NCBI GenBank assembly: GCA_902516625.1
Contig: CABXYU010000001.1
Location: forward strand, 31,001-95,000
DNA: 64,000 nucleotides
Source: an uncultured Pelagibacteraceae bacterium
GTDB lineage: Bacteria; Pseudomonadota; Alphaproteobacteria; Pelagibacterales; Pelagibacteraceae
Direction: 5' to 3'
Under the pieces are notes generated by a model that saw only the letters and a program-made list of their open reading frames with translations, was not told the DNA's origin and made no database searches. Every line of letters starts with the position of its first letter. The first letter of the stretch is position 1. Below are positions 16,579-25,600 of the stretch, one piece after another. The position numbers were made by a program, and so were the translations under genes.

Positions 16579-16607
16579 TTGACTTCTTAATTTCACTATG
16601 TTAATGT
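16579..16607 (+). promoter_or_regulatory. Putative promoter upstream of inverted-repeat element
   Basis: TTGACT, 17 nt spacer, TAATGT. It would start transcription just before the nested inverted repeat and the zinc-knuckle gene. Pattern seen; activity inferred. Confidence 0.45.
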
Positions 16608-16626
16608 TCAAATAACTTAATAAAAA

Positions 16627-16706
16627 GTTAACCTTTTTATGTATACCGAATTATTAAGTCAGTTCTTAAACAAAAATAATTCTCACTACACATAAACAAG
16701 GTTAAC
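16627..16706. repeat. Nested inverted repeat (extended hairpin)
   Basis: The outer arms GTTAACCTTTTTATGT (16627-16642) and ACATAAACAAGGTTAAC (16690-16706) are complementary over 16 bp with one bulged base. Inside lie GAATTATT/AATAATTC (16648-16655 with 16675-16682) and TTAAG/CTTAA. This would form one long stem in RNA or a cruciform in DNA. It sits between the promoter and the zinc-knuckle gene. It could be a regulatory leader RNA, an operator or a recombination site. Confidence 0.7.
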
Positions 16707-16728
16707 CAAAAAATGGGTGATTATGTTT

Positions 16729-16950
16729 ATGGAGAAAAAAAAAGATAAGATACGAATAAGACGTTATTCTTGTAACTATTGTAATTGTACAGGCTTTTTT
16801 AATAGAACGCAGATAATTTTCCAAATTTGGAACTGGGGATATCAGTTCATTAATAAGGATATTTGTAATTACTGCGAAGGCCGAGGTTATATAGTTTTTA
16901 AACGTAAGTACGAAGATATTAATAATTATCAAAGTTTTTTGGAGCATTAA
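16729..16950 (+). CDS. Small zinc-knuckle protein (two CxxCxGxG-like motifs)
   Basis: About 73 aa, with CNYCNCTGFF near the N-terminus and CNYCEGRGYI in the second half, resembling the paired CxxCxGxG zinc modules of DnaJ-type and phage zinc proteins. The track opens at a GTG (16717), but ATG 16729 is better spaced from GGGTGA; ATG 16723 is another option. It is probably nucleic-acid or protein binding. It is located just after the nested inverted repeat. Confidence 0.6.
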   Translation: MEKKKDKIRIRRYSCNYCNCTGFFNRTQIIFQIWNWGYQFINKDICNYCEGRGYIVFKRKYEDINNYQSFLEH

Positions 16951-16952
16951 CC

Positions 16953-17033
16953 ATGAAAATTCCAAATATTCCTTATTATATGGGCCTTTTTACTATTCTC
17001 TGTGTTTTATGCTTTTTAAGGGAGATTATATGA
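16953..17033 (+). CDS. Possible 26-aa membrane micropeptide
   Basis: ATG at 16953, preceded by GGAG, opens MKIPNIPYYMGLFTILCVLC and ends at a TGA overlapping the next ATG (ATATGA). One short hydrophobic segment. Shine-Dalgarno and overlap favour translation, but length makes it uncertain. Confidence 0.35.
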   Translation: MKIPNIPYYMGLFTILCVLCFLREII

Positions 17034-17182
17034 TTTTATTCAAAATCCTAATTTCTATTTTTCTACCGGCAAAAAATTTAATGTTGAATCTTGGCCTGGG
17101 GCAACCTTCCTTTCTTTCTTTCTGTTATGCCCCAGACCTAGATTCAAATGTAAAAAAAATGAGAGGTAATTTTAATGACTGA
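17030..17182 (+). CDS. Possible 50-aa micropeptide containing a long RNA hairpin
   Basis: ATG at 17030 has a strong AAGGGAG six bases upstream and a hydrophobic N-terminus MILFKILISIFLPAKNLMLN. The frame ends at TGA inside the start of the next gene (17175), giving overlapping coupling. The middle of the frame is a large hairpin (17086-17145), so it may be a leader ORF rather than a functional protein. Confidence 0.35.
   Translation: MILFKILISIFLPAKNLMLNLGLGQPSFLSFCYAPDLDSNVKKMRGNFND
17086..17145 (+). promoter_or_regulatory. Long hairpin upstream of the island operon
   Basis: An 18-nt arm (17086-17103) pairs with 17128-17145 at 16 of 18 positions; the core CTGGGGCA/TGCCCCAG is perfect. The 24-nt loop is pyrimidine-rich (CTTCCTTTCTTTCTTTC). 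There is no T-tract downstream, so it looks like a leader structure for the operon starting at 17175 rather than a plain terminator. Confidence 0.6.
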
Positions 17183-17447
17183 TAAAACAAAATACTCAAA
17201 TATAAGCGTTTCAAAAGAGACATACTCTTCACTGCAGAAATTAAGCAAAGAAATATTACCAAATGCATCTTTATCTATTTCAAAAACTGTCACTTATTTA
17301 GTGGATTGTAAAATTAAAGAATCAAACGAGTATTTAAGATCTCAAGGATATCAAACAGAAGAGATAGGTTTTACCCCACCTAAAAAAATAATTGATTGGG
17401 TAATAAATAACACAAACAACAAAGGAGAAAAAAATGGAAAAAAATAA
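17175..17447 (+). CDS. Small RHH-like DNA-binding protein (tentative)
   Basis: A 90 aa protein whose first half, ISVSKETYSSLQKLSKEILP followed by SISKTVTYLVDCKI, resembles a ribbon-helix-helix pattern: a strand, then two helices. The C-terminal half is polar. GAGAGG lies 8 nt before the ATG. It overlaps the GHKL-protease gene by 14 bp and could be the operon's autorepressor. The RHH assignment is pattern-based only. Confidence 0.5.
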   Translation: MTDKTKYSNISVSKETYSSLQKLSKEILPNASLSISKTVTYLVDCKIKESNEYLRSQGYQTEEIGFTPPKKIIDWVINNTNNKGEKNGKK

Positions 17448-19011
17448 AAAAATAGAAATATACAAAAACTTAATATTAGATGTGCCTGGAGTAAATACCG
17501 CACAATTTGACAAGTCTATTGAAAGTTCAGTAACTACATCATGGGGTGTAAATTGGGATGCTGATTTTATAGCACGAGATATTTTACAAAATTTTAGGGA
17601 CTCAAATTTATCAGAAATTGAGAAAGTGGTTGTAAATACAAAGAACGACAAAATACTGGTTGAAGGCAATAATTGTTTTGATTTAAGAAAACTATTTTTT
17701 GTAGGTTCTAACAAAGCAGGTGATGACACAACCGTTGGTGAATATGGTGAAGGATTTAAAGCAGCTGTGGTTTCAATGCTGAAACGAGGTATTCAAGCAC
17801 CAGTATCAGTTTCTGGAGATACAGCGATAGTGATAGATGTGGGAGATGAAGTTGTCGAAGATTTAAGGCCACTCGTTTATCATTTTTTTAAGGTTAATAA
17901 ACAAAACAAAACATCATTTCTTATTCACACTTATGACAAAGAACTTAAAGCAGCGTTTGATTTTGGAATGTCACATTTTTGGTTTGAAAAAAATCCATTA
18001 GTTGGCGAAGAGCTTCATTCTTATAATGATATATCATGCTACAAAAGTAAAAACCCAAAAGAGGGGTATTTATTTTATAGGGGAGTGATGAGAGGAAAAA
18101 TTTCTCATATTCCAGTAGTAATCAATATTCCAAAAAAATATGCTCAAATAGAAAATAAGATTAAATCAGATAGAGATCGTAATTCATTTGATAATAAGCT
18201 AGTGAATAGTTTTTTAAGTATTTGGGCAAGATCTGGTTTCCATTATCATGGTATGACTGATAATCCAGCAATTAAATTTGTATTAGAATGTTCAAAAAAG
18301 ATATGGGACAAAGGTCATCCGCTACTTGCTGCTCTAGCGAATAACGCTTGGAACATTAAAGATGACAAATCTTTAATAAAATTATTTGGAAATAAATATT
18401 TTGCTGATTCTGCTCATTATCATTCAAGAAGTATTACTTGGTCAGAATGGTACGATAAAAAAACTCAAACTTATATTATAAAAAAAGATAGAGAACTTGA
18501 GAAAAAAGGTAAAATAAAACTGCCGAGTTATTTTGTAAGGTTTGGTGTTACTTCTTCACTCGAAATGTTTATTAAAAATAGAGAAGCTTTAGAAAAAAGA
18601 ATTAGAACTAAAAAAACCGCAGCCTTAAGTCCCAAACAAAAAAAGGCAGTCAATTATGCTATGGAATGTATTTCAAAAGTAGCTCCTAATTTCAGTTCCC
18701 TTTATAATAATTTTAAAGAGGACCAGGGTATTTACGAGCTTGATTTTAAAACAATCGAGTCGAAGGATCTACTTGGAGAATTAAAGGACTCAAGAGATTA
18801 TGATGGAAAAACTATTTATCTAAATAAAGATTTATTTAAAAGTAATTTTGGTAAATTCTTTGCAATAATGACACATGAAATGGGCCATGTATTTGGAAAA
18901 GATGGTGAGAGAGAGTTTTCAGATGTCCTGACCCACATCATTGCTCAAGCTGTAGATAAAAATTCTGTGATCTCAAAATATTCTAAAAATTGGAGTAGGT
19001 ATAAAATATGA
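17434..19011 (+). CDS. GHKL ATPase fused to HExxH metalloprotease
   Basis: A 525 aa protein. The N-terminal part has a GHKL (Hsp90/MORC/MutL-type) ATP site: N-box helix RDILQNFRDSN (about residues 48-58), then a degenerate G1 (VEGNN) and a G2 lid loop VGEYGEGFKAA (101-111). The C-terminus has FAIMTHEMGHVFG with HEMGH at 481-485 and nearby acids (GEREFSD), a gluzincin-like zinc protease site. The middle is unassigned. An ATP-gated protease is the simplest inference. It starts inside the previous gene and overlaps the ARPP-1 gene by 4 bp. Confidence 0.75.
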   Translation: MEKNKKIEIYKNLILDVPGVNTAQFDKSIESSVTTSWGVNWDADFIARDILQNFRDSNLSEIEKVVVNTKNDKILVEGNNCFDLRKLFFVGSNKAGDDTTVGEYGEGFKAAVVSMLKRGIQAPVSVSGDTAIVIDVGDEVVEDLRPLVYHFFKVNKQNKTSFLIHTYDKELKAAFDFGMSHFWFEKNPLVGEELHSYNDISCYKSKNPKEGYLFYRGVMRGKISHIPVVINIPKKYAQIENKIKSDRDRNSFDNKLVNSFLSIWARSGFHYHGMTDNPAIKFVLECSKKIWDKGHPLLAALANNAWNIKDDKSLIKLFGNKYFADSAHYHSRSITWSEWYDKKTQTYIIKKDRELEKKGKIKLPSYFVRFGVTSSLEMFIKNREALEKRIRTKKTAALSPKQKKAVNYAMECISKVAPNFSSLYNNFKEDQGIYELDFKTIESKDLLGELKDSRDYDGKTIYLNKDLFKSNFGKFFAIMTHEMGHVFGKDGEREFSDVLTHIIAQAVDKNSVISKYSKNWSRYKI

Positions 19012-19958
19012 GTTTAAATAGTAATTCAAATTTCCAATTTGTTGTCTCTGAGCCCATGAGAAAGAACAATTTATCAGTTTTCTTTTTGAATTCTAAGGTA
19101 AAAAAAGTAGATAATTATTTGTGTTTTTCTGAAGCTATAAATAAAGACTTAATATTAGTCAATGAAGTTAATGATAGAGGGTCAGTTAGGTGGTTAAAGT
19201 TATCTAACAAATCAAATCAAAAAATTTTAGTTTTAGAATCAGAACTAATAACTGGGAATGCTTTAAAGCAGGATAGAGTTGTTGATAGAACAACTCTGGT
19301 TCCTGAAAATACAACTATAATGTTACAAGTAAGTTGTTGTGAAAAAAATAGATGGAGTCCAGCCGTTGCAAACAACATTTCTGTTTCAGATACACTTTTT
19401 TTTTCAAAAGGGCGTTTAGATAATTCTCTCGATATTTATGAAAAGTCTAAAACTGATCAATTTAAAATTTGGGATAATATCTCTAAAAGATTAAATGATT
19501 TTAAAATTAAATCCTTTACAGGATCTACTGAAGAAATATATCAAAAAAAAAAAAAGGATATTGAAGATTTATTATTGTCGTTCAAACCAAAATTTAATAG
19601 TTTAGGAGTAGCTATTGCAATTGGTAATCGGATAATCTCAATAGATATATTTGGTGATTCAAATATTTTTAACATTTATTTCCCAAAAATCTTGAGGTCT
19701 GTAATAATTGATAGTTACACAAAAAAAACTTATCAAAATTTTATTTATAAAGAAAATGTGTATAAACTTCTTAGACAATTTGAAAAATCACAAAAAAAAT
19801 TACATAAGTCACCAGGAGGATGTTTGGGAGAAGAGATAAAATTTAATAATAATCAAGTAGTTGGCTCTTGTTTGCAGTATAATGATAAGATGATTCATTT
19901 TTCAGGTTTTTTAAAAGATAGTCCTGATATACCTCAATACAAAAGTGAGGTAGCTTAA
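19008..19958 (+). CDS. ARPP-1-like (DUF6569) protein
   Basis: A 316 aa protein. The block LESELITGNALKQDRVVDRT followed by LVPENTTIMLQVSCCEKNRW matches the core of the ARPP-1 family (ARG and Rhodanese-Phosphatase-superfamily Associated Protein), whose usual wording is GEELxGAxQNR...VPA...VSCVExGRW. The family has been linked by gene context to ADP-ribose metabolism and stress systems; no activity is established. It is coupled by ATGA to the GHKL-protease gene, and the RmuC-like gene follows after 3 bp. Confidence 0.65.
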   Translation: MSLNSNSNFQFVVSEPMRKNNLSVFFLNSKVKKVDNYLCFSEAINKDLILVNEVNDRGSVRWLKLSNKSNQKILVLESELITGNALKQDRVVDRTTLVPENTTIMLQVSCCEKNRWSPAVANNISVSDTLFFSKGRLDNSLDIYEKSKTDQFKIWDNISKRLNDFKIKSFTGSTEEIYQKKKKDIEDLLLSFKPKFNSLGVAIAIGNRIISIDIFGDSNIFNIYFPKILRSVIIDSYTKKTYQNFIYKENVYKLLRQFEKSQKKLHKSPGGCLGEEIKFNNNQVVGSCLQYNDKMIHFSGFLKDSPDIPQYKSEVA

Positions 19959-19961
19959 AAA

Positions 19962-20990
19962 ATGAATGACTATATAATAATCATACTTTTAATAATCTTA
20001 ATTATTATAGTTATTATTAAAAATAAAAAAAATAATAATCAAGAATCTTATGATCCACTAAAACATGAAGGTTATAATAAAGATATTAAGGATGATATTA
20101 AGGGTGATATTTCTACCAAAATTGAAAATTTAAGAACAGCAATTACAAATAGTGTTAGTACAGTGAGTACAAATGTAGGTGTAAATAAAGGAATTATTGA
20201 GTCTAAATCAGGAGAAATATTAGAAGCACATCGAAGGTTAGTAGAAAGTATATCTGGTAGTAAAAAATCAGGTATAGCTGGAGAACTTTTGTTAGAAAAT
20301 TTTTTTAGATCTTCTGGATTAGTAGAAAATACACAATGGGTTAAAAATCAATCTTATGAGAAAGATGGAACAACTTTATCTGTAGAATTTGCAATAAAAC
20401 ATCCAACTGGATTAGTATTACCTGTAGATGCCCATTGGACTAAAACTTTATATGAGCAACTATCTAAACTTAGAGAAGAGCCAAAAAATGATGAAAGAGA
20501 TAGAAGAATTGATGAGGTCTATAAAGAAATAATCAAAAGCTATGGCAACAAAGCTAAAGAAGTTAGTAAAAAATATATTGATAGTCCGATTAGCACAGAT
20601 TTTGCTTGTGTTTATGTACCAAGTGAAAGTCTTTATTTAGAACTTAATACTCACATAACAACAGACAAAGAATTATGGATATCAGAAATACAAAAAAAAT
20701 ATAAAATTAATTTTATGGGGCCTTCAACTTTCTCAGCTTATTGTAGTGCAATTTTATTAGGTTTTAATTCTATTGCAGTCGATCAAAAAGCAAAAACATT
20801 TTTAAAACATGTGGACGCTTTGAATCTTTTGATCAAAAATCATTTTGAAAGTGCAGAAACTCATGAAAATAACATGAAAAGAGCTTTTAAAAGTGCTTCA
20901 GATATAGTTTCGACATCTGAAAAAATTAAGAATCAAATGGAAAAGGCAGAAGAGTCAATCAAAGAGATAGAGGATAAGAATAATGGATAA
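19962..20990 (+). CDS. Membrane-anchored RmuC-like protein
   Basis: A 342 aa protein. Residues 4-20 are a single N-terminal membrane helix. A linker/coil follows, then an RmuC-like PD-(D/E)XK domain: GIAGELLLENFF (RmuC GxxGExxLxxxL), VEFAIKHP at 141-148, VLPVDAHW at 152-159, and the helical YIDSPISTDFACVYVPSESL and GPSTFSAYCSAILLGF. RmuC restrains recombination at inverted repeats. The usual catalytic DxK of the core reads DAH here, so nuclease activity is doubtful. The tail is coiled coil. It overlaps the next gene by 8 bp. Confidence 0.7.
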   Translation: MNDYIIIILLIILIIIVIIKNKKNNNQESYDPLKHEGYNKDIKDDIKGDISTKIENLRTAITNSVSTVSTNVGVNKGIIESKSGEILEAHRRLVESISGSKKSGIAGELLLENFFRSSGLVENTQWVKNQSYEKDGTTLSVEFAIKHPTGLVLPVDAHWTKTLYEQLSKLREEPKNDERDRRIDEVYKEIIKSYGNKAKEVSKKYIDSPISTDFACVYVPSESLYLELNTHITTDKELWISEIQKKYKINFMGPSTFSAYCSAILLGFNSIAVDQKAKTFLKHVDALNLLIKNHFESAETHENNMKRAFKSASDIVSTSEKIKNQMEKAEESIKEIEDKNNG

Positions 20991-21225
20991 AAAAACAAAC
21001 TTCCCAGATCTTGAAAGACTACCTCCACATAATCACTTTAAACATTTTTTAAATTGGTTAATAAACAAACCTAAGGTGTTTTTTAAGGATTATATTATAA
21101 AAAATTTTCTAGATAAAAATTTAGAATTAGAGATTTTAAAATTAAACTTAGAATTGAAGGAATATGAATTAACACTTTTAAAGAAAGAAATGCAAGAGAT
21201 AAGAAAATATTCTAATTTTTTGTAA
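20983..21225 (+). CDS. Small coiled-coil protein
   Basis: An 80 aa protein without recognised family. The C-terminal half is a leucine/glutamate heptad helix (LELEILKLNLELKEYELTLL). The N-terminal part has LPPHNHFKHFLNWLINKP. The ATG lies 8 bp inside the RmuC-like gene, so it is coupled to it and may be its partner. Confidence 0.6.
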   Translation: MDKKTNFPDLERLPPHNHFKHFLNWLINKPKVFFKDYIIKNFLDKNLELEILKLNLELKEYELTLLKKEMQEIRKYSNFL

Positions 21226-21250
21226 AAATAGATACAAAAACTCAAAAAAC

Positions 21251-22681
21251 ATGAAACAAATTATTGTAAAAGATTATGAGACGTCAGATGGTAGGGTAAA
21301 TTTTGGCCAAATTATACAGGCAGGAATTTTAATTACCGATGAGAATTTAAAAATTAAACAAAAACACGAATTGAGATGTAGACTAAAACCCAATGTTATT
21401 CCATCTATTGGTGCAAGTTTAGTGCACCGCTCAACAGTCGACCAGCTTAAGAATTCTAATATGTCCCATTATCAAATGGCAATGGAACATTACAAAATTA
21501 TTAAAGATGCCACAAAACATAACCCAAGTTTTATCACTGGCTTTAATAATATAGCTTTTGATTTGGAGTTTACACGTAGAATGTATTTTAAAAACTTAAT
21601 ACCAGATATTTACCAAACAAATACGAATGGCAATAGTCACCTAGATATTTTAAATGTTGCCAGAGCATCAAAATTTTCTAATAACGATGCTTTTAAAACA
21701 GTTCTTTCAGATAAAGGACGACCCTCATTTAAACTTGAAGATCTTTGCAAAGCGAACTCTATTGATAATGGTACTTCACATGATGCTATAACAGATTGTC
21801 TTAATACAATTTCTTTAGCTGACATTATTTTTAAAAAAACACCTGATATTTGGAATGCTGCTTTATTGACAACTACTAAGAAGGAAGTGGAAAATTTTAT
21901 TTTAAAAAATAAAGTTTACACATCATTAGAATATTTTTATGGACGATCAGTACCTTTTGCATGTCATCATATTTTATTTCATGAACAATACCAGTGGAGT
22001 ATAAATTGGGATCTCAAAGTTGACCCAACAAATTATTTAGAGATGGATAGATACAGATTATCAAAGGCTTTAGACTCATCTCCTAAATTTATAAGAACGG
22101 TCCGGCAAAATAAATCACCCGTTTTATTAAAAGCAGACTATGCACTAAATACAGATAATTATTCGAAACTGGGAAAAGATGAAATTAATAGAAGAGTTGA
22201 AATTTTAGATAATAATCCAAAATTTATTGAATTAATTGGTTCAATACTTTCTGATAAAGCTAAAGAAAAAATGTCTATGGATCAAACAGAACTTCTTTTT
22301 GAAGAAACAATATATGCAGCTGGTTTTGCTAATGCTAAAGACAAAGCATTAATGAATAAGTTTCATGAGGTGGATTGGGGAGAAAAAGTTAAGTTGATTG
22401 ATAAATTCTCTGAGGAACGTTTTCAATATTTTGCTGAATGTTTAATATATGAAGAAAGCCCAGAATCACTACCTAAATCAATTTATAATAAAATTCACAG
22501 AAGTTTTGCACAACGTCTTCTGTCTACTAATAAAGAGAAGTGGGAAACAACAGCAAGTTTTTTTAACGAGGTAGATAATTTACGTGAATCTAAATACAAA
22601 GATAATCCAGAGATGCTTGAGGTAATTGAAGATTATAATAAGTACGTAATGGAGATTCAATCTAAATTTGAGAGCGCTTAA
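21251..22681 (+). CDS. sbcB: Exodeoxyribonuclease I (DEDDh 3'-5' exonuclease)
   Basis: A 476 aa protein aligning by eye with E. coli ExoI: KDYETSDGR gives Asp8/Glu10 of ExoI motif, GFNNIAFDLEFTRRMYFKN gives Asp104, and SFKLEDLCKANSI followed by SHDAITDCLNT gives His177 and Asp182. The SH3-like and helical C-terminal parts follow. ExoI removes single-stranded DNA 3'-5' and affects recombination outcome. SAR11-type genomes are not known to me for carrying it, and it sits in the island operon beside a helicase-nuclease, which suggests a partnership. Confidence 0.85.
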   Translation: MKQIIVKDYETSDGRVNFGQIIQAGILITDENLKIKQKHELRCRLKPNVIPSIGASLVHRSTVDQLKNSNMSHYQMAMEHYKIIKDATKHNPSFITGFNNIAFDLEFTRRMYFKNLIPDIYQTNTNGNSHLDILNVARASKFSNNDAFKTVLSDKGRPSFKLEDLCKANSIDNGTSHDAITDCLNTISLADIIFKKTPDIWNAALLTTTKKEVENFILKNKVYTSLEYFYGRSVPFACHHILFHEQYQWSINWDLKVDPTNYLEMDRYRLSKALDSSPKFIRTVRQNKSPVLLKADYALNTDNYSKLGKDEINRRVEILDNNPKFIELIGSILSDKAKEKMSMDQTELLFEETIYAAGFANAKDKALMNKFHEVDWGEKVKLIDKFSEERFQYFAECLIYEESPESLPKSIYNKIHRSFAQRLLSTNKEKWETTASFFNEVDNLRESKYKDNPEMLEVIEDYNKYVMEIQSKFESA

Positions 22682-22696
22682 CATTATTAAACTTTT

Positions 22697-25600
22697 ATGA
22701 AGAAGAATTTTTATTCACCTACTATGCTTGTGAATTATATTAATTACAAGCATTTTATTACAGATGAATTTAATGAAAAATTATTTAATTTAAAAAAGTC
22801 AGAAAAAACTATTGCAGAAAATTTAAGAATAAAAAAGGGGTTAGCTCACGAGAAGGAATATTTTAACGAATTAAAAAAAAAATATAAAAAAGTTAAAAAT
22901 ATTAAAATATTAAAAGATTTATCAAAAGAAGAAAAAATCAAAGAGACAATTAATGCATTAAAAAATGGGTATGAATTAATTTATGGTGGATGGCTGTCAT
23001 CAGGAAATTGGATTGGAGAATTGGATTTTTTAGAAATTAACAATCATGTTAAATCAGATTTAGGTAGCTGGAGTTATGAAGTTACAGATACAAAAAATAG
23101 TCCAAAAGTAAAAAAAGATCACATCTATCAAGTTAGTTTATATTCTTTTCTGCTTAAAGAGGTTCAAGGAATACTTCCAAAAAATTTTTATATTTTACTT
23201 AAAAATAAAAAAAAGGAAGTCATCAAACTAAAAGAGGTTTTTAGCACCTTTTCATTACATAAAAAATATTTTGAAAAATTTATAGAAAATGATTCAAATA
23301 AAAAAAAACTAGAAAAAATTAGCAGTATTTCTCTTCGTGATTTAAAAGAGTTTTATGAAAATGAATGGAAAGTACAAAAACATCTAAATTCATTGTTAGG
23401 AAGCAATAAGAATAGTGTTAAAAAATTAAATCAAGCTGGTATCCATAGTTTTGATAAATTAGCAAAACTTGATCCTAAAAAAGAGATTAAAGGATTAAAA
23501 GAAGAGGCAAAAATAAAATTGATTAATCAAGCTAAATTACAAATGGAAGCAGAAAAAGAAGGGGTTATAAAATTTAAATATATCGAAGAAAATTTTGCTT
23601 TAAATAAAGGATTTAATCTTTTACCAGAACCAACAGAGTCAGATCTTTTTTTTGATTTAGAAGGAGTCCAGGATTTTGTCTACCAAGGAAAATTAGAATA
23701 TTTATTTGGTATTTTTTATGAGGAAAAAGGAGAAAAAATATTTAAACCGTTCTGGGCACATAATAGAGAGGAAGAAAAAAAAAGCCTGATTAAATTTTTC
23801 GAATTTACAAAAAAACATTTTAAAAAATATCCAAAATCAAAAATTTATCATTACGCACCATATGAAATAAATGCATTAGAAAGATTAACATCGTTTCACA
23901 AAGTTCATGGAGTTGATTTCGATCACTATTTAAACCTTAATAAATTTGTGGATTTATTTAGGGTAGTTAAACAGGCAATTTATGTATCTCAAAAAAGTTA
24001 TTCAATTAAAGATATTGAAAAATATTACGATTTTAAAAGGACTGGAGATATTTTAAAGGGAGATATTTCAGAAGAGTTTTATATCCAATGGATGCAAAAT
24101 AATGATCAACAACTTTTGGATAAAATTGAAGAATATAATAAACAGGATTGTATATCTACCTTTAGACTTAGAAAGTGGCTTTTAAGAATTAAACCCAAAC
24201 AAACAAAATGGTTTGTACCAGAAAAAGACCAATTAGAGATCAGACCTTTTGAAGAAATATTATTGGAATACCAAGAAAAATTTAAAAATTTGAATATAAA
24301 ATCTAATAAAATTATTCAGTTGCTATCAGATATTATTGGTTTTTTTAATAGAGAACAAAAACCACAGTGGCGTCAGCATTTTGATAGAAAAGATCTTTCT
24401 AATAGTGAATTAATTGAAGATAGAGAATGTATAGCAAATATGAAACTTGCATCAGTTTTTCAGGATAAAAAGTCGTTTGTTTATAAATATATTTTTCCAG
24501 AGCAAGAGTATAAATTAAAGGAGGGAAGAAAATGCATAATTGCGAACAATACAGACCCTGAGAGATCAGATTATGCAGGTAAAATTCAAGAATTAGATCA
24601 AATCAATAGGTCATTATTATTAAGAAAAGGAATTTCTAAAGAAGAGAAAAAATTACCAAAGGTTTTGTCTATAGGGGAAGAGGTTATGGGCCATTCTTTT
24701 TTTGAGAATTTGAATAAAAATACTTATAGGTTTTGTGACAATGTTTTAAATAAAGAAGATGGTTATGAGGCTATTAAAAGTTTTATTAATAGAGATACTC
24801 CTAAAATAAAAGGAATTAAAAATGGAGAAAAAATAATAAAAAATGACAATTTTGATATAGAAATTCCAAAAATTATATCGAATTTACAAAATTCATATAT
24901 TTTTTTACAGGGTCCACCAGGTAGTGGTAAGACCTATCAAGCATCTAATGCAATCATTGAATTGCTTAAAAAGAATAAAAAAATTGCAGTAACAGCTAAC
25001 TCACATAAAGTAATTCATACCTTACTAGAAAAGGTAGAAAATTTAGCTAGTAAACAAAAATATATATTCAAAGGACTTAAAAAAGGTAACCCTGATGATC
25101 CAGATACATTTTACGATGGCAAATTTATTAAAACTGATAGAAATGAGAAACACTATATAGATGGGTTAAAACACAATAAAATTTTGCTTTATGCTGGAAC
25201 AAAATATCACCTATCACAGTGGTATTACCAAAATGAATTAGATTATCTTTTTGTAGATGAGGCATCTCAAATTTCTGTCGCAGATTTAGTCGCTTTAGGA
25301 GGTATTGCAAAAAATATTATCTTGATCGGGGACCAAATGCAATTAGGTCAACCTACTCAAGGTTCACACCCGGGTGAATCAGGTTGTTCAGTCCTAGATT
25401 ATTTATTAGAAGGAAAAGACACAATTGCTAATAATAGAGGTATATTTTTAAATAAAACTTATCGGCTTCACCCACAAATAAATTCATTCATATCAGAAAA
25501 TTTTTATGAAGATAGATTATTGGCTAATCAAGAAAATATTAACAGAAAAATAGAATATAAAAAAAATAGTATTATAAAGTCAGAAGGAATTCATACAATC

